Source of the DNA: Saccoglossus kowalevskii | Lineage: Eukaryota; Hemichordata; Enteropneusta; Harrimaniidae | DNA length: 21,432 nt | Assembly: GCF_000003605.2 (NCBI RefSeq) | Contig: NW_003108088.1 | Coordinates: forward strand, 92,202-113,633 | Direction of reading: 5' to 3' | Shown: one piece after another, positions 10,601-18,010 of the stretch | Position numbering within the stretch: position 1 is the first letter of the stretch | Layout of the letters: the number at the start of each line of letters is the position of its first letter | Made by a program: the position numbers and the translations under genes | The notes under the pieces: generated by a model | Told to the model about the DNA's origin: nothing | The model's database searches: none | What the model saw: the letters and a program-made list of their open reading frames with translations, nothing else

Positions 10601-13600
10601 GAATGCATTCATTCACCTATAACATCATAGTGAAAACTTTCAAGTTTATTCTGTTCAAAGAATTGTTTGTTCTAGTTGTCCTCTCAGGAATTTATTTTTC
10701 TGGTGTTCAGCAGAGAATTTACCTAACCTGAGACGAAGCCCATGTTTAGATGCTACAGAAATATACGAGCAGAAAATGGTATTTTTTTTGAGAATATGGC
10801 AGGATTTTTTTTTTTTTGGGGNNNNNNNNNNNNNNNNNNNNNNNNNNNNNNNNNNNNNNNNNNNNNNNNNNNNNNNNNNNNNNNNNNNNNNNNNNNNNNN
10901 NNNNNNNNNNNNNNNNNNNNNNNNNNNNNNNNNNNNNNNNNNNNNNNNNNNNNNNNNNNNNNNNNNNNNNNNNNNNNNNNNNNNNNNNNNNNNTAATATA
11001 TGTAATACCAGAGGTACATTACTTGGGGTTTGCAACGTGCATAGTACTGTATGGTGACATCATGTCAAGATCCCATTCAAGTCTCATCTCGTAGATAGCG
11101 AGACTGATGCTACGACCTTCTGACATGATATAGGCAGTTTGTAATAAAACAATAAAACATGTATTACCACATTCATATTGAAAAAATGTAATACATCGAA
11201 AATGTACAGAAATTATAGTTATCGTAATCCGTCATATCGTGAGCAGCTATTTTGATCCACCTGGACATCCGAGTATTCTAGTTACCTAGGGCATGCGCAT
11301 TCGCATTTTTCTGAGTTGGAACGCTTATGCAAGAGCGAGATTAAACAGGATCTTGGTATCATGTCACCGTAGTTGCAAACCCCAAGTAATATACCTCTGG
11401 TAATACCTACTATCGGTATGTACAATGTAGATAAAACACTGAGTAGTTGCACTATTATAATTTATTAGAATCAAACATTGGGCCATTCCAGTTTACATCT
11501 GCACCCCCCATGTTGATGTGGTCGGATTTCCAGCACTGTATGATGGGGAAAATACCCCGGAATTCCAACTGTATATGAAGAAACAGAATCTGGAAATCCA
11601 GACGAGTATGGAGTATGGTTACGAAACAAAATATGGCCTAGTTTATCTCGCCACATACCGGTTGAGGTTGGATTTCCAACAATATGACTAAAAAACTTGG
11701 AATTCTGACTGTATATGGTAAAGAAATTGGGCCAGCATGAAATAGTTATTACTGAAATTAGATAAGGATGGTGGCACGAATGAGCTCATCAACACCGTGA
11801 ATCAGGACTAGTTTGGATTTCCATTATCAAATATAAAAATTTTGAACTTGGTAAATTAGCATATGATGAGAGTTATATTTGGAAATCCTACTCTGTATGG
11901 TGGCCCAATGGAACTCATCAACACCATAAGTAGGAACTATAGTTTTGAATTTCCATTACTGTATGGTGAATGGTGATTTGGAAATAAAACTTTGTATGAC
12001 TTATACACCCATGGAAATTATACCCTGTATGAAGTAAACACACAAGCTCATCAACAGGGGGTGCAGATATAAACTGGAATGGCCCATTACAAAATAATAT
12101 TTTCTGAACACACATACATACATAACAAATAAAAAAGACGAATCAAGAATATATGTACTTGTATTCTGTATTAGAGAACTTTGCATATTTAACAACATCT
12201 TAGTTGTGAATTGAATATCATAGATTCAGATCCTCCAAAAAAATATAAGTTTTCAAAAGTGAAACATTGGAAATGCAGTTTTATATATGTACATGTATGT
12301 AGCGAATGGATACCATGTTTGCTAAAAATTCCATATACGACATGACTAAATGTTTCAATATATGTTACGTATAATAGTACATACCATTATCAACACCTGT
12401 CTTTTCTTCCCCTTTGGATTTCTTCCCAAGTACAGAGTTTATATTTCTAACTGGTGTTCTCTTGTTACTTTCTTCTGGTGAATCTTCAATTTTTATAACT
12501 TTTGTGTTTTTATTCACTGCCTTCTTACTCTTTGCTGGCAACTTCTTAAGACTTTTAGAAATAATCTTGGGTTTGGAAGCAGGTTTAACCTTTTTATGTT
12601 TTGTAGTCTTTGCTTTCTGTAGTATCTCCTGAGCCTTGGCTGCTTTCAGGATCGCCTATATAAAGACGGAAGTTATGCAGTGAGTCCCAGATCAAAAGTC
12701 TGAAGGAAATGAATGCTCATTTGCAACATTTTGATGAACATAGGCATAGTGATCAAGTTTTGTGTTGATGAAACCCATGTGTCTGCTGCAATATCTGTGA
12801 AAAATATTTATATGAAGTTTATATTCTGACTTCAAGATACATGAATTCTCTTGAAATCCATCCATATTGTGTACAAGTAACCATGTGTGCATGTTATTTA
12901 AAAGCCAAACCACATGACCAATGCCAAAGTGCTTCGAAAACTTTAATGAGCATCATCGACAGATTACATTACACTGTGTTGCAGGTTGGGAAGTTCTAAG
13001 AGAAAGATTCTCATAGTCTCCAAAGTGCTTGAGAAGTTTCTGAAGCCTAGTAGCAGCTACAGTGTTCAAGTTCTTGGGCAAAAAAAAAAAACACAACAGA
13101 AGAAGAACTTGAACAAAAACAATAGGTGCCAAGGGGCTTGTACGATAATGTATGTTTTACTTTTCTGAACAATTAAAATACTGCATAAAGGTAAGAAAAA
13201 TGTGTTTTTTATTACTTACACTGGTTTTCCTGGTCGTTGGTTTCTTGGCAGAATCTGGTGAGCTTCCTGATGAGCTTTTCTTTAACCGGGTAAGTCTTAT
13301 TCTGAGTGGGCTGCCTCTTTTATACCCTACATCCAGAACAGTTGACTTGTAAATTGACCTTTTTGACCTCTTTGAAATCTTTTCAGTCTCAAAATCCGAA
13401 TCAGAACTTTTACTTGACCTTGGGCGTCCTCTTTTACGACTGCCAACTTTATTACAAGGATCCTGGATTTCTTTATGGTTCGTCCGTGTCACCATTTTAT
13501 TCCTCTTAGTTACATCCTTTGCCCTATTTAAATTATTGTCATTTTCAGAGACTAATTTACAAGGTCTCCCTCTGCTTCTTTTTTTGATAGAGACTGATAC

Positions 13601-15811
13601 AAGTTCAGTTTTCTCATTCAATGTTTTACTTGTATTGATTGTATCTGGATCTGTTATTGTACCTTTCATTACCTGTCCCTGGAAGCGTTTCCTAGCAGCT
13701 ATGTCAATATTTGTATCGTCGTTTTCACTCTTGACACAATAAACAATCTTGCCACATCTGTTCTCTTCAACAATCTCTGGGGAGACGCATACCACATCAA
13801 GATCTTTTTCACTTTGGGATAATTTCTCCCTCCTCGGAACATCACCTGGCTCTTTCGCAGATTTGTCTTTTACAGAATGAGACACTTCAGAGGAACTTGT
13901 TTTACGCAACTGAGTTTTTGTGAAGAAACTGTGGAGTGGTTTCTTGTTCTCTGGTTTACTTCCCTCAGATCCACCCAACACAACAACACTCAAGTCTGAT
14001 TCATTCATATCGATCACAACATTGGATTTTCGTCTTCTCTGATGTTTAATACTTGCTGGTGAGTCTATAAATGTCACATCAGGGGAAGCAGGTCTTTCAG
14101 TGGAGCAAGCTGGAGAAGGAGGGCCATGCACAATGGCTTTGGTTGTGATTATTTTACCACAAATCTTTATACATTCTTTAGCTGTTGTACAGTCTTCTTG
14201 ATCAGATGAATTACTTTCTTCTTGTGACTTTGACATTTCAATTGTGTCAGAAAGAAATTGTTCATAGCTAACAACTTCAGTTTCATCACCTTCTTTAGAC
14301 AATGTACATGTAGATGCCATGCTTTGCTCATCATCATCATCGTCGTTGCCGCCGCCGTCATCATCATCATCATCATAGATGTAATCATCTAAATCATCAT
14401 CAGAATTTTTTATTGAGTCAGCTGCAACAATTTTCTCAAATGCTGTTATTTCCAGTTGCAATGTTTCAGTGTCTACATCACTGTTATTTAGTATGTTTAT
14501 ATCGTTGCGCTTTTTACCACCTCTGTGTTTACTCTTACCATGATACACATCACCGTCAGGTATTACTTTTTTCTTCTTCTTTGATTTCCTTTTTCTGTTA
14601 TCACTTGAATATTCTAATTTAGCAGATTTAGCAACTGGTTGTAAAACAGCAAACTCTTCCATGGAGCAGTCTAAAGTATCCTGCATCTTTCTTTTTCGAT
14701 CCATGTTATTCACATCAATTTCCAGCTGGTTCTGTAACTGCACCATCACAATAGTGTCACTCCCACTACACATGGATACCGTATTTGATTTCCGTAACCC
14801 TACACCATTTTGAACTATCTCTTCACTGTCTTCAATTGATCTGAGAGCTACATCATGTAGTTCACTGCTATTTGTATCTGGTAGTTTTTTCTTCGCCTTT
14901 CGGGTTTCCCTTTTCCCTTTATCTTTTGCCTTCAGATTGTAAGATAAACAGCTTGGCACAAGCCTGTGAATCTCTTCGTCTTGCAAGTGTGTTTTATCAG
15001 ACAATTTTTCACTACCATTTGGAGTTTTGTCTAATTTCCTAAAATAACCAAAAAGATCCTTGGGCTTTTCCGCTGATTTTGTATCTTTAGGCGAAGGCTT
15101 GAAAAAATTAGTGATTGGAGTATTCCTTTTGTTTTCTTGAGGACTTTTCTGACACCTCAGGGGAGAGTCTTGCTCTATACATTCCTGAAATACAAGAATT
15201 AAGGTATCCATGTAAAACCATCTGTTGACCTCTTATCACATATCTATCATTATCTTTAGAATTTTTTTTATTATCTAATATACCATTTTAAAATAATAGA
15301 ATCACACACAAGTTGCTCGAATGCAAGTATAATGATACAAGAATACAACAAATAAATGTATATCTGGTTCAAGAGGAGTGCTCCAAGAATACAACACAAA
15401 CACATACATCTTGTTCTAAAGCAATAGCTATTGCAATAAGTCTTAAATTTGCTCAATAATTTGCTGGCAACTTAAGTTACGACTAAACAGATAGCCAACA
15501 ATTTCCCCGATTGAATTTTTAGAAATTAATTGGGATTGAATAGCACTTCATTGTCTTTTATCATTCATGTATTATTCACTCATAGACTATTTAAATTGCT
15601 CACAGTGCTTCACAACTGTACTTCAAAATAAACCTTGCAGTAGTTACAACCATGAAGACGATGTATGTTATGGTGTCAGTAAGGATCCTTTCATTTGAAA
15701 GAGTAGCACTCATGGCCAAATATAACATGTTAAAATAATAATAATAATGTTCTGTACCTGCTGCAGATTTACTGCTTGCCCACAATTAGATGCTATTCCA
15801 ATCATTGCCAT
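1564..15811 (-). CDS. ATAD5: ATAD5/Elg1 orthologue, PCNA-unloading RFC-like complex large subunit (partial, 13 coding exons)
   Basis: Join of 15758-15811, 13220-15184, 12385-12655, 10297-10551, 8850-9019, 8114-8264, 6532-6768, 5193-5399, 3928-4085, 2871-3129, 2126-2223, 1923-2016 and 1564-1628. All junctions are GT-AG and all phases agree, giving 1,328 codons with no stop. Seen: a PIP-like motif NTPITNFF (39-46), DLFGYFRK (61-68), RKSNVVIDMNESDLSVVVL (403-421), two AT-hook-like RGRP cores (556-559 and 603-606), HVQQRD (844-849), the RFC box LWTDKYQP (1041-1048), Walker A GPSGIGKT (1136-1143), FEVNASS (1158-1164), Walker B LILIEEVDVIF (1270-1280) and a sensor-1 strand PIIMTAN (1300-1306). Family knowledge: ATAD5 with RFC2-5 removes PCNA from nuclear DNA and brings in USP1-UAF1 to deubiquitinate PCNA. 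Human ATAD5 is about 1,844 residues, so the remaining AAA+ lid and C-terminus should lie left of base 1. RFC1 is excluded by the long unstructured N-terminus and the absence of a BRCT domain. Confidence 0.95.
1923..2016 (-). CDS. ATAD5: ATAD5 exon, Walker B to sensor 1 (codons 1276-1307)
   Basis: Acceptor CTGTAG|GTTGAT, donor AATG|GTAGGT, 94 nt. Encodes VDVIFDDDKGFWSAINTLIG followed by TTKRPIIMTAN. Human: VDVIFDEDAGF, then ATTKRPVILTTSD. Asn1306 sits at the sensor-1 position. Confidence 0.96.
2126..2223 (-). CDS. ATAD5: ATAD5 exon, Walker B strand (codons 1243-1275)
   Basis: Acceptor TTGTAG|AGAAAA, donor GAAGAG|GTAACC, 98 nt. Encodes KKNRKASPKDTISDS and then TSLILIEE. In human the same strand reads TSLILFEE. 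The Walker B acidic pair is split so that EE ends this exon and VD begins the next. Confidence 0.95.
2352..2880. repeat. 31-33 bp minisatellite with alternating unit types
   Basis: About 16 units based on TTTCATTGACTCATTACAAG. Two sub-types alternate, one with AGCAGACACCTGC and one with AGCAGGGGCACCCA, giving a higher-order unit of about 64 bp. The rightmost unit merges into the end of the ATAD5 exon at 2871-2880. Confidence 0.92.
2871..3129 (-). CDS. ATAD5: ATAD5 exon, post-Walker A and family-specific insert (codons 1157-1243)
   Basis: Acceptor TATAG|GTTTTT, donor GAAA|GTGAGT, 259 nt. Starts VFEVNASSKRGGKHILSELK, close to human IFEVNASSQRSGRQILSQLK, and continues EATQSHQV, identical to human. 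The second half is the lysine-rich insert found in ATAD5 between Walker A and B, including QIHSAFSSFVKK. Its last bases run into the minisatellite on the left. Confidence 0.96.
3130..3927. other. Intron between Walker A and post-Walker A exons
   Basis: 798 bp, AT-rich with a small CpG-containing stretch around 3270-3400. Short inverted motifs TGTAAC (3276) / GTTACA (3289). The 73-codon plus-strand frame at 3385-3606 has no coding character I can recognise. Confidence 0.6.
3928..4085 (-). CDS. ATAD5: ATAD5 exon, Walker A (codons 1104-1156)
   Basis: Acceptor TTTCAG|AATGG, donor AAG|GTAAAA, 158 nt. Begins with an acidic insert (WWFDDDSSDFASDDSD), then CNTMLIAGPSGIGKTSAVYA and CAMELGFK. The P-loop is GPSGIGKT, residues 1136-1143, with Lys1142 the expected nucleotide-binding lysine. 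The human counterpart reads GPTGVGKTAAVYACAQELGFK in this stretch. Confidence 0.97.
4132..4326. mobile_element. MITE-like element, copy 1 (195 bp)
   Basis: Near-perfect terminal inverted repeats of about 25 bp: left starts TACTGTAGAATACTTTATTT, right is the complement of TACTGTGGAATACTTTATTT. The ends carry TA, consistent with a TA target as in Tc1/mariner-type elements. Non-coding. A second copy lies at 9069-9269 in the same orientation. Confidence 0.85.
4481..4504 (+). repeat. GGT repeat and 12-G run
   Basis: GGTGGTGGTGGT followed by a run of G, potentially quadruplex-forming on the plus strand. Confidence 0.8.
4568..4879 (-). other. Intronic open frame of 103 codons, function unknown
   Basis: An open frame lies within the intron between the RFC-box and Walker A exons. 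The middle has protein-like composition (for example KEVTLTVRIGKKDEEVTEKL, then SDFIGKCKVLGTVSVLLNDL). It has only one Met, whose codon overlaps a CCAAT motif, and internal splice-donor-like GAG|GTAACT. No family recognised. It could be a retro-copied gene fragment, an alternative exon or a chance frame. The plus-strand ORF across it is an antisense shadow. Confidence 0.25.
4811..4991. promoter_or_regulatory. Promoter-like motif cluster inside an ATAD5 intron
   Basis: Within 180 bp: GGCGCC after AAAAT (4811-4816), GATTGG (4851-4856), CCAAT (4876-4880) and an ETS-type CTTCCGG (4985-4991). This combination is usual at housekeeping promoters. It adjoins the unidentified open frame on its left. 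The evidence is motif co-occurrence only. Confidence 0.25.
5017..5031 (+). repeat. 15-C homopolymer
   Basis: Run of C in the same intron as the G run at 4493-4504. Its length is probably unreliable in the assembly. Confidence 0.8.
5193..5399 (-). CDS. ATAD5: ATAD5 exon, RFC box at start of AAA+ domain (codons 1035-1104)
   Basis: Acceptor CATTAG|ATAAAT, donor GATG|GTAATA, 207 nt. LWTDKYQP at 1041-1048 is the clamp-loader signature (human LWTEKYQP), followed by SSEIIGNKDNVKKIFSWLGE (human ASELIGNELAIKKLHSWLKD). The end is a Lys-rich helix. Open reading continues past the donor but only into intron. Confidence 0.97.
5803..6008. repeat. Tandem duplication, 108 bp period
   Basis: ACTGATCTGGAAAGA recurs at 5803 and 5911, and both units run to GCAAGAACAGTACATTGACA and GCCTGCAAT with few differences. 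The short overlapping minus-strand ORFs here are by-products of the duplication. Confidence 0.92.
6009..6370. mobile_element. Foldback TIR element with CpG-rich interior, about 362-370 bp
   Basis: Ends are AGACCATTTTCCGT on the left and the complement of AGGTGATTTTCCGT on the right; with the flanking CAAT/ATTG the inverted match spans 6006-6375. It is much richer in CpG than the surrounding intron. A 67-codon plus-strand frame (6154-6357) inside shows no recognised transposase motif. Confidence 0.75.
6532..6768 (-). CDS. ATAD5: ATAD5 exon, basic linker before the AAA+ core (codons 956-1035)
   Basis: Acceptor GCACAG|GCAATT, donor ACTG|GTAAGC, 237 nt, phase 1 to 1. Low complexity, Lys/Arg/Ser/Glu-rich (for example GSRKKKRESLGE), like the KSKRKKPNEYSKN linker of the human protein. 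Supported mainly by frame continuity, splice sites and position between two certain exons. Confidence 0.88.
6769..7529. other. Intron sequence left of the 42-44 bp array
   Basis: AT-rich, no coding signal recognised. One isolated degenerate unit of the neighbouring array lies at about 7198-7240 (CATCAGTCTCTGTCAGC). Confidence 0.6.
7530..8045 (+). repeat. 42-44 bp minisatellite
   Basis: About twelve units of the form CATGTACATGCCTATGTATA then CATCAGTCTGTCAGCCAATA AA, with an optional extra TC in TCTCTG. Rich in small palindromes (ACATGT, GTATAC). Sits wholly inside one ATAD5 intron. Confidence 0.92.
8114..8264 (-). CDS. ATAD5: ATAD5 exon (codons 906-956)
   Basis: Acceptor TTACAG|AGTTGT, donor GCGA|GTAAGT, 151 nt. 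Encodes VVRKQLLQEIGQNNPGFPVN, which lines up with human EVRNLLLEEIRWSNPEFSLK, then WFKRYLEKYKG. The sequence is helical in character. Confidence 0.93.
8265..8849. other. Intron between the 8850-9019 and 8114-8264 exons
   Basis: 585 bp. Nothing recognisable in 8300-8690. A CpG-rich inverted repeat occupies 8696-8810. Confidence 0.6.
8696..8810. repeat. CpG-rich inverted repeat
   Basis: Left arm contains GTCGTCGCGCAGCGCGTGTT CG; right arm complement reads GTTGTCGCGCCGCGTCCTGT TCG. Imperfect arms of about 25 bp surround an AT-rich centre. Likely a small foldback element. Confidence 0.7.
8850..9019 (-). CDS. ATAD5: ATAD5 exon (codons 850-905)
   Basis: Acceptor GCTAG|ATGCGG, donor AAG|GTAAGT, 170 nt, phase 1 to 0. 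Encodes AARNSLWNLSHPNF and onward, aligning with human CCLWHLKPPSCPLL. The Leu-Trp-x-Leu core is shared. Confidence 0.93.
9069..9269. mobile_element. MITE-like element, copy 2 (201 bp)
   Basis: Shares with copy 1 the ends (TACTGTGGAATACTTTAT), the internal AGTGAATATACTTTTTTTCC and the right half TTTTCAGCGAAAATAAATTC. The right terminal repeat is more diverged (ending TTTACATTA). Confidence 0.85.
9425..10240 (+). repeat. Duplicated block of about 285-325 bp with AAAATGGC motifs
   Basis: GTCAAACCAATACATCTGTA occurs near 9625 and 9909; CAAAATGRCRTGCATCAAGG near 9752 and 10066; AGAAATGCTTGATTT near 9841 and 10164. The block contains five or more AAAATGGC/TGCCGCCA-type motifs. It ends about 55 bp from the donor of the 10297-10551 exon. 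Confidence 0.85.
10297..10551 (-). CDS. ATAD5: ATAD5 exon, APFF to HVQQ segment (codons 764-849)
   Basis: Acceptor ACAG|GAAAT, donor AGGG|GTAAGT. Encodes GNIAPFFSMFGVKK (human has VAPLFLVRK at this place), then SSQEFSWDDEAFLLRR and ends in SHVQQRD, the counterpart of human VVHVQQKDD. Phase 1 to 1. Likely part of the conserved region just before the N-terminal folded portion of the RFC-like core. Confidence 0.95.
10822..10993. other. Assembly gap (172 N)
   Basis: Run of N immediately left of a long inverted repeat and right of a T/G homopolymer. Frames across it are artefacts. Confidence 0.99.
11003..11405. mobile_element. Foldback element of about 400 bp with long TIRs
   Basis: Left AATACCAGAGGTACATTACT then TGGGGTTTGCAAC; the complement of the right end reads ATTACCAGAGGTATATTACT then TGGGGTTTGCAAC. 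The match continues more loosely through GGTGACAT, CAAGATCC and TCTC for about 90 bp per arm. No coding capacity. Confidence 0.85.
11479..12087. mobile_element. TIR element with internal GGAATTCC-type subrepeats (about 609 bp)
   Basis: Both ends carry GGGCCATTCCAGTTTAYATC TGCACCCCC in inverted orientation (about 35 bp). ATT flanks both sides, a possible 3-bp target duplication. The interior is an irregular array of units such as GGATTTCCA and GGAATTCCAACTGTATATG. No transposase frame. Confidence 0.85.
12088..12384. other. Intron remainder right of the TIR element
   Basis: AT-rich, contains a short CATA microsatellite near 12110. Nothing else seen. Confidence 0.6.
12385..12655 (-). CDS. ATAD5: ATAD5 exon, lysine-rich linker (codons 674-764)
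   Basis: Acceptor TATAG|GCG, donor AATG|GTATGT, phase 0 to 1. Encodes AILKAAKAQEILQKAK, matching the human ISKAKQLIEKAKAL region, and later NINSVLGKK, matching human LNDVLGKK. Strongly basic. The open plus-strand frame over this exon is its antisense. Confidence 0.93.
12656..13219. other. Intron between the giant exon and the next exon
   Basis: 564 bp with an A-run at 13081-13091. No coding or repeat structure recognised. Confidence 0.7.
13220..15184 (-). CDS. ATAD5: ATAD5 giant N-terminal exon (codons 19-673)
   Basis: 655 uninterrupted codons in phase 0 at both ends (acceptor TTTCAG|GAATGT, donor AGT|GTAAGT). Disordered, Lys/Ser/Asp-rich regulatory region. Recognisable blocks in the same order as human ATAD5: TPITNFF then DLFGYFRK (human TITKYL then NILDYFRK), VSYEQFL (323-329; human VSYEEFL), RKSNVVID followed by LSVVVL (human RKSNVVI followed by LAVLEA, within the reported UAF1-binding segment), and SPLRIRLTRL near 643-652 (human SPIRMKFTRI). 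An acidic tract with a glycine triplet lies at 280-304. Basic nuclear-localisation-like clusters include KRKSKKKKK near 216-224. A second FF-type PIP-like motif KKPLHSFF lies at 432-439. Confidence 0.96.
15185..15757. other. Intron between start exon and giant exon
   Basis: 573 bp, very AT-rich. No repeat or coding signal recognised. Confidence 0.6.
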
Positions 15812-15865
15812 TGATATTATAGTAAACTTAATACACCTCCATCAAAGATCAAATATTGTAGTCAT
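15758..15865 (-). CDS. ATAD5: ATAD5 start exon (codons 1-18, with 54 nt of 5' leader)
   Basis: Coding part is 15758-15811. It encodes MAMIGIASNCGQAVNLQQ and ends in CAG|GTACAG in phase 0, which matches the phase-0 acceptor of the next exon. Human ATAD5 also starts with a short exon-sized segment before its CEIEPC-like sequence, aligned here to ECIEQD. A strong acceptor (T-tract then CAG) at 15866-15867 suggests the exon begins at 15865. Two short upstream ORFs lie in the leader. The second in-frame ATG at 15803-15805 is an alternative start. The call rests on phase, length and the resemblance to MVGVLAM, so it is less certain than the later exons. Confidence 0.6.
15828..15865 (-). promoter_or_regulatory. 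Two upstream ORFs in the ATAD5 leader
   Basis: If the exon begins at 15865, its first bases are ATG of a 7-codon ORF (MTTIFDL, stop at 15842-15844). That stop overlaps the ATG of a second, 4-codon ORF (MEVY, ending 15828). The main ATG follows 16 nt later. Such leaders commonly lower translation or favour reinitiation; here that is inference. Confidence 0.4.
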
Positions 15866-17458
15866 CTGAAAAAAAAAGTATCATAACTTGTTTTAAAGTT
15901 GTAATGTCAGCATAATTTGTTGAGAGCCTTTGAGATGGAGAGGGGAACATAACACATGTACAAATCATGTGATAAATTGAAATACGCTATTCATCCATTT
16001 AATTATGGGTGCTTCAAGAGGAGGAGAGGAGAGTTTTGCAGGCCGGCAGAAGTTATAACATTGTTGTGTGCATGTTGATCTGTGCATACATTTTAAGGGG
16101 ACGCAGCTAGATGCCACGTAGTTCAAGTCTGCATGTATTTTGTATGTCTTCACTGGAGGACGCTTGCTAGGTTGTATACGAGTTGCATTAGATCGAGAGA
16201 AACAGATCCCTTGTAGAAATATGACAGATCAATAATGAAAATCTATTATGATTATAAGTGAACCTGAGACAAAAAAAGGTTTTGAATAAAATTGAAAAAA
16301 GCTGTTGAAATTTGTTTTCGTCGCTGTAAGTACAATCATATATGCTGAATTGTGTCATCCATTTTGCCGAGCGAACATTAAAATCTTGACCTACTCTACT
16401 ATTACTAGTCATCAACTTTCTACTTTGCATATTGATCGCAAAATCTTTTTTTGTTTTTTGTCAGGCAAATGAATCCAGAATCAATTGGGTATTAGTATGT
16501 TATTTTAGGATGATTTTTTATTGGGTTTTGTATGAAAGTTGCATTAGTATTATCACAGTGTTTTATTTTGATTTTTGACAGAATATCTTTACTATTGAGA
16601 TGAACTAAAATAATGTGTCTAGGGGGTTTATTGTTGATAGGTGTAGTGCTTTTAAAAAATGTCCCTCAGCTTGCTTAAGCTGCAACAAAAGAACAGATTT
16701 CAACACGGACCTTTAGTCAAGAGAGTTATGTATCGATGTGGGATGACGTAGCCTGCAGGAGAAGGTGTGATGCAATGCTCGTTCAAGAATTCTTTTTATT
16801 TAATTTGGTACCAACTCCAAAATGTAGGTAAATTTATATCATTTTTAAATAATCCATCAAAACTTAAACATAGCATAGCCGCTGAACGAAAGTGTCAATG
16901 TGTTGTTGACACTCCTGCCATCAGTGAAAAACAGCACAGTCCAACATGTCCAAGATGGTGGACTGTGAACTCAAGACATGGTTTGGGGGTTGTAATATAA
17001 CAATCACAATCAAAAGTTTATACTATTGTTGGTATACTATGCATAATTATACAAGAATGAAAAATTACATATGGGCCTTGGACAACTTTGAACCTGGGTC
17101 TAGCTTTCTATCATTTTTTCTATCACCATTTCCATATATTCTCTACTGAAAACCAATTTTAGTGCAAAGTAAAGTCAATTTTTTCAATACATACATGTAC
17201 ATGTATGTATGGCAATTGAGTTGATCATCACGGCTGTTGTCAAAAGATGCCTGACTCATTGATTGAAACAACAATGCTACATTTGATTTCATGGTATACT
17301 CCTTTACGTAGTTCAAATCGTATTTTTTTTTTGTATAAAATCAAAATTTGTTTCTGTAAATAAAAAGTGTTCACTTGAAATTTACTTCCATGTAATGAAA
17401 ACTTCAAGTGAAGTCAGCCATTTTCTATATTTGCATTTCTGTTTTTGTCTTGAGATAT
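15866..17458. other. Right-hand ATAD5 intron, first part
   Basis: No gene recognised. Holds a 24-bp perfect palindrome at 17187-17210 (ATACATACATGT centred repeat). Short frames here lack coding character. Confidence 0.55.
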
Positions 17459-18010
17459 TAGTAATGTTCCCACACAGCTCCTTAGCATGGGCTAAGAGAT
17501 CAAATACTTTAGTCCATATATAGAAAACATGCATGAACACGAGCTAAGAAATATGGATTAAATCTAGCTCGTCCAGATCCTAGCATGGTCTGACAAAGTG
17601 TGCGTGAACATGCACTTAGCTCGACTAAGTGCCCAATTGAATATTTGGTATTAAATTCATAACCATTCATTTTGGTATGCTATTTCTGACATGACAATCA
17701 ATGTTAGATTATCTACAGATAAATGAACCAATGATGAGAATCTGTGCTACTTCTTGTTATCCTGCAATCTGCACCTTGGTTTGGTATTGTGTTGTAACAG
17801 TAGAACTAACATGTATACCTTTCAAGATACTCTAATGGTAATCACAGTTAAAATGACTGAAGATTTTGTATATTCTTAATAAGTTGGGCGTTCCTTAGCT
17901 TGTGCTAAACACTGTTTCCTCTGCGTGTGACTGCATTTGGATGTATCCGATAACGATATGCAAACTATGAGTCAGCTTAAATCTTAGCCAATATAGCATG
18001 AACACTACTA
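17459..18010. mobile_element. Possible TIR element, 552 bp
   Basis: Ends TAGTAATGTTC and the complement of TAGTAGTGTTC. Near-identical CCTTAGCATGGGCTAA and CCTTAGCTTGTGCTAA lie 411 bp apart, with several other GCTAAG/CATG motifs. TIRs are short, so this is tentative. Confidence 0.4.

Noticed and set aside
10655-11094. Frames crossing the N run
   Set aside because: Artefacts of unknown bases; the flanks have no coding signal.
12414-12632. Hydrophobic plus-strand ORF resembling membrane segments
   Set aside because: It is the antisense of a lysine-rich ATAD5 exon; AAA/AAG codons read backwards give Phe/Leu.
14314-14622. Plus-strand His-rich ORF
   Set aside because: Antisense shadow of the GAT-repeat acidic tract in the giant exon.
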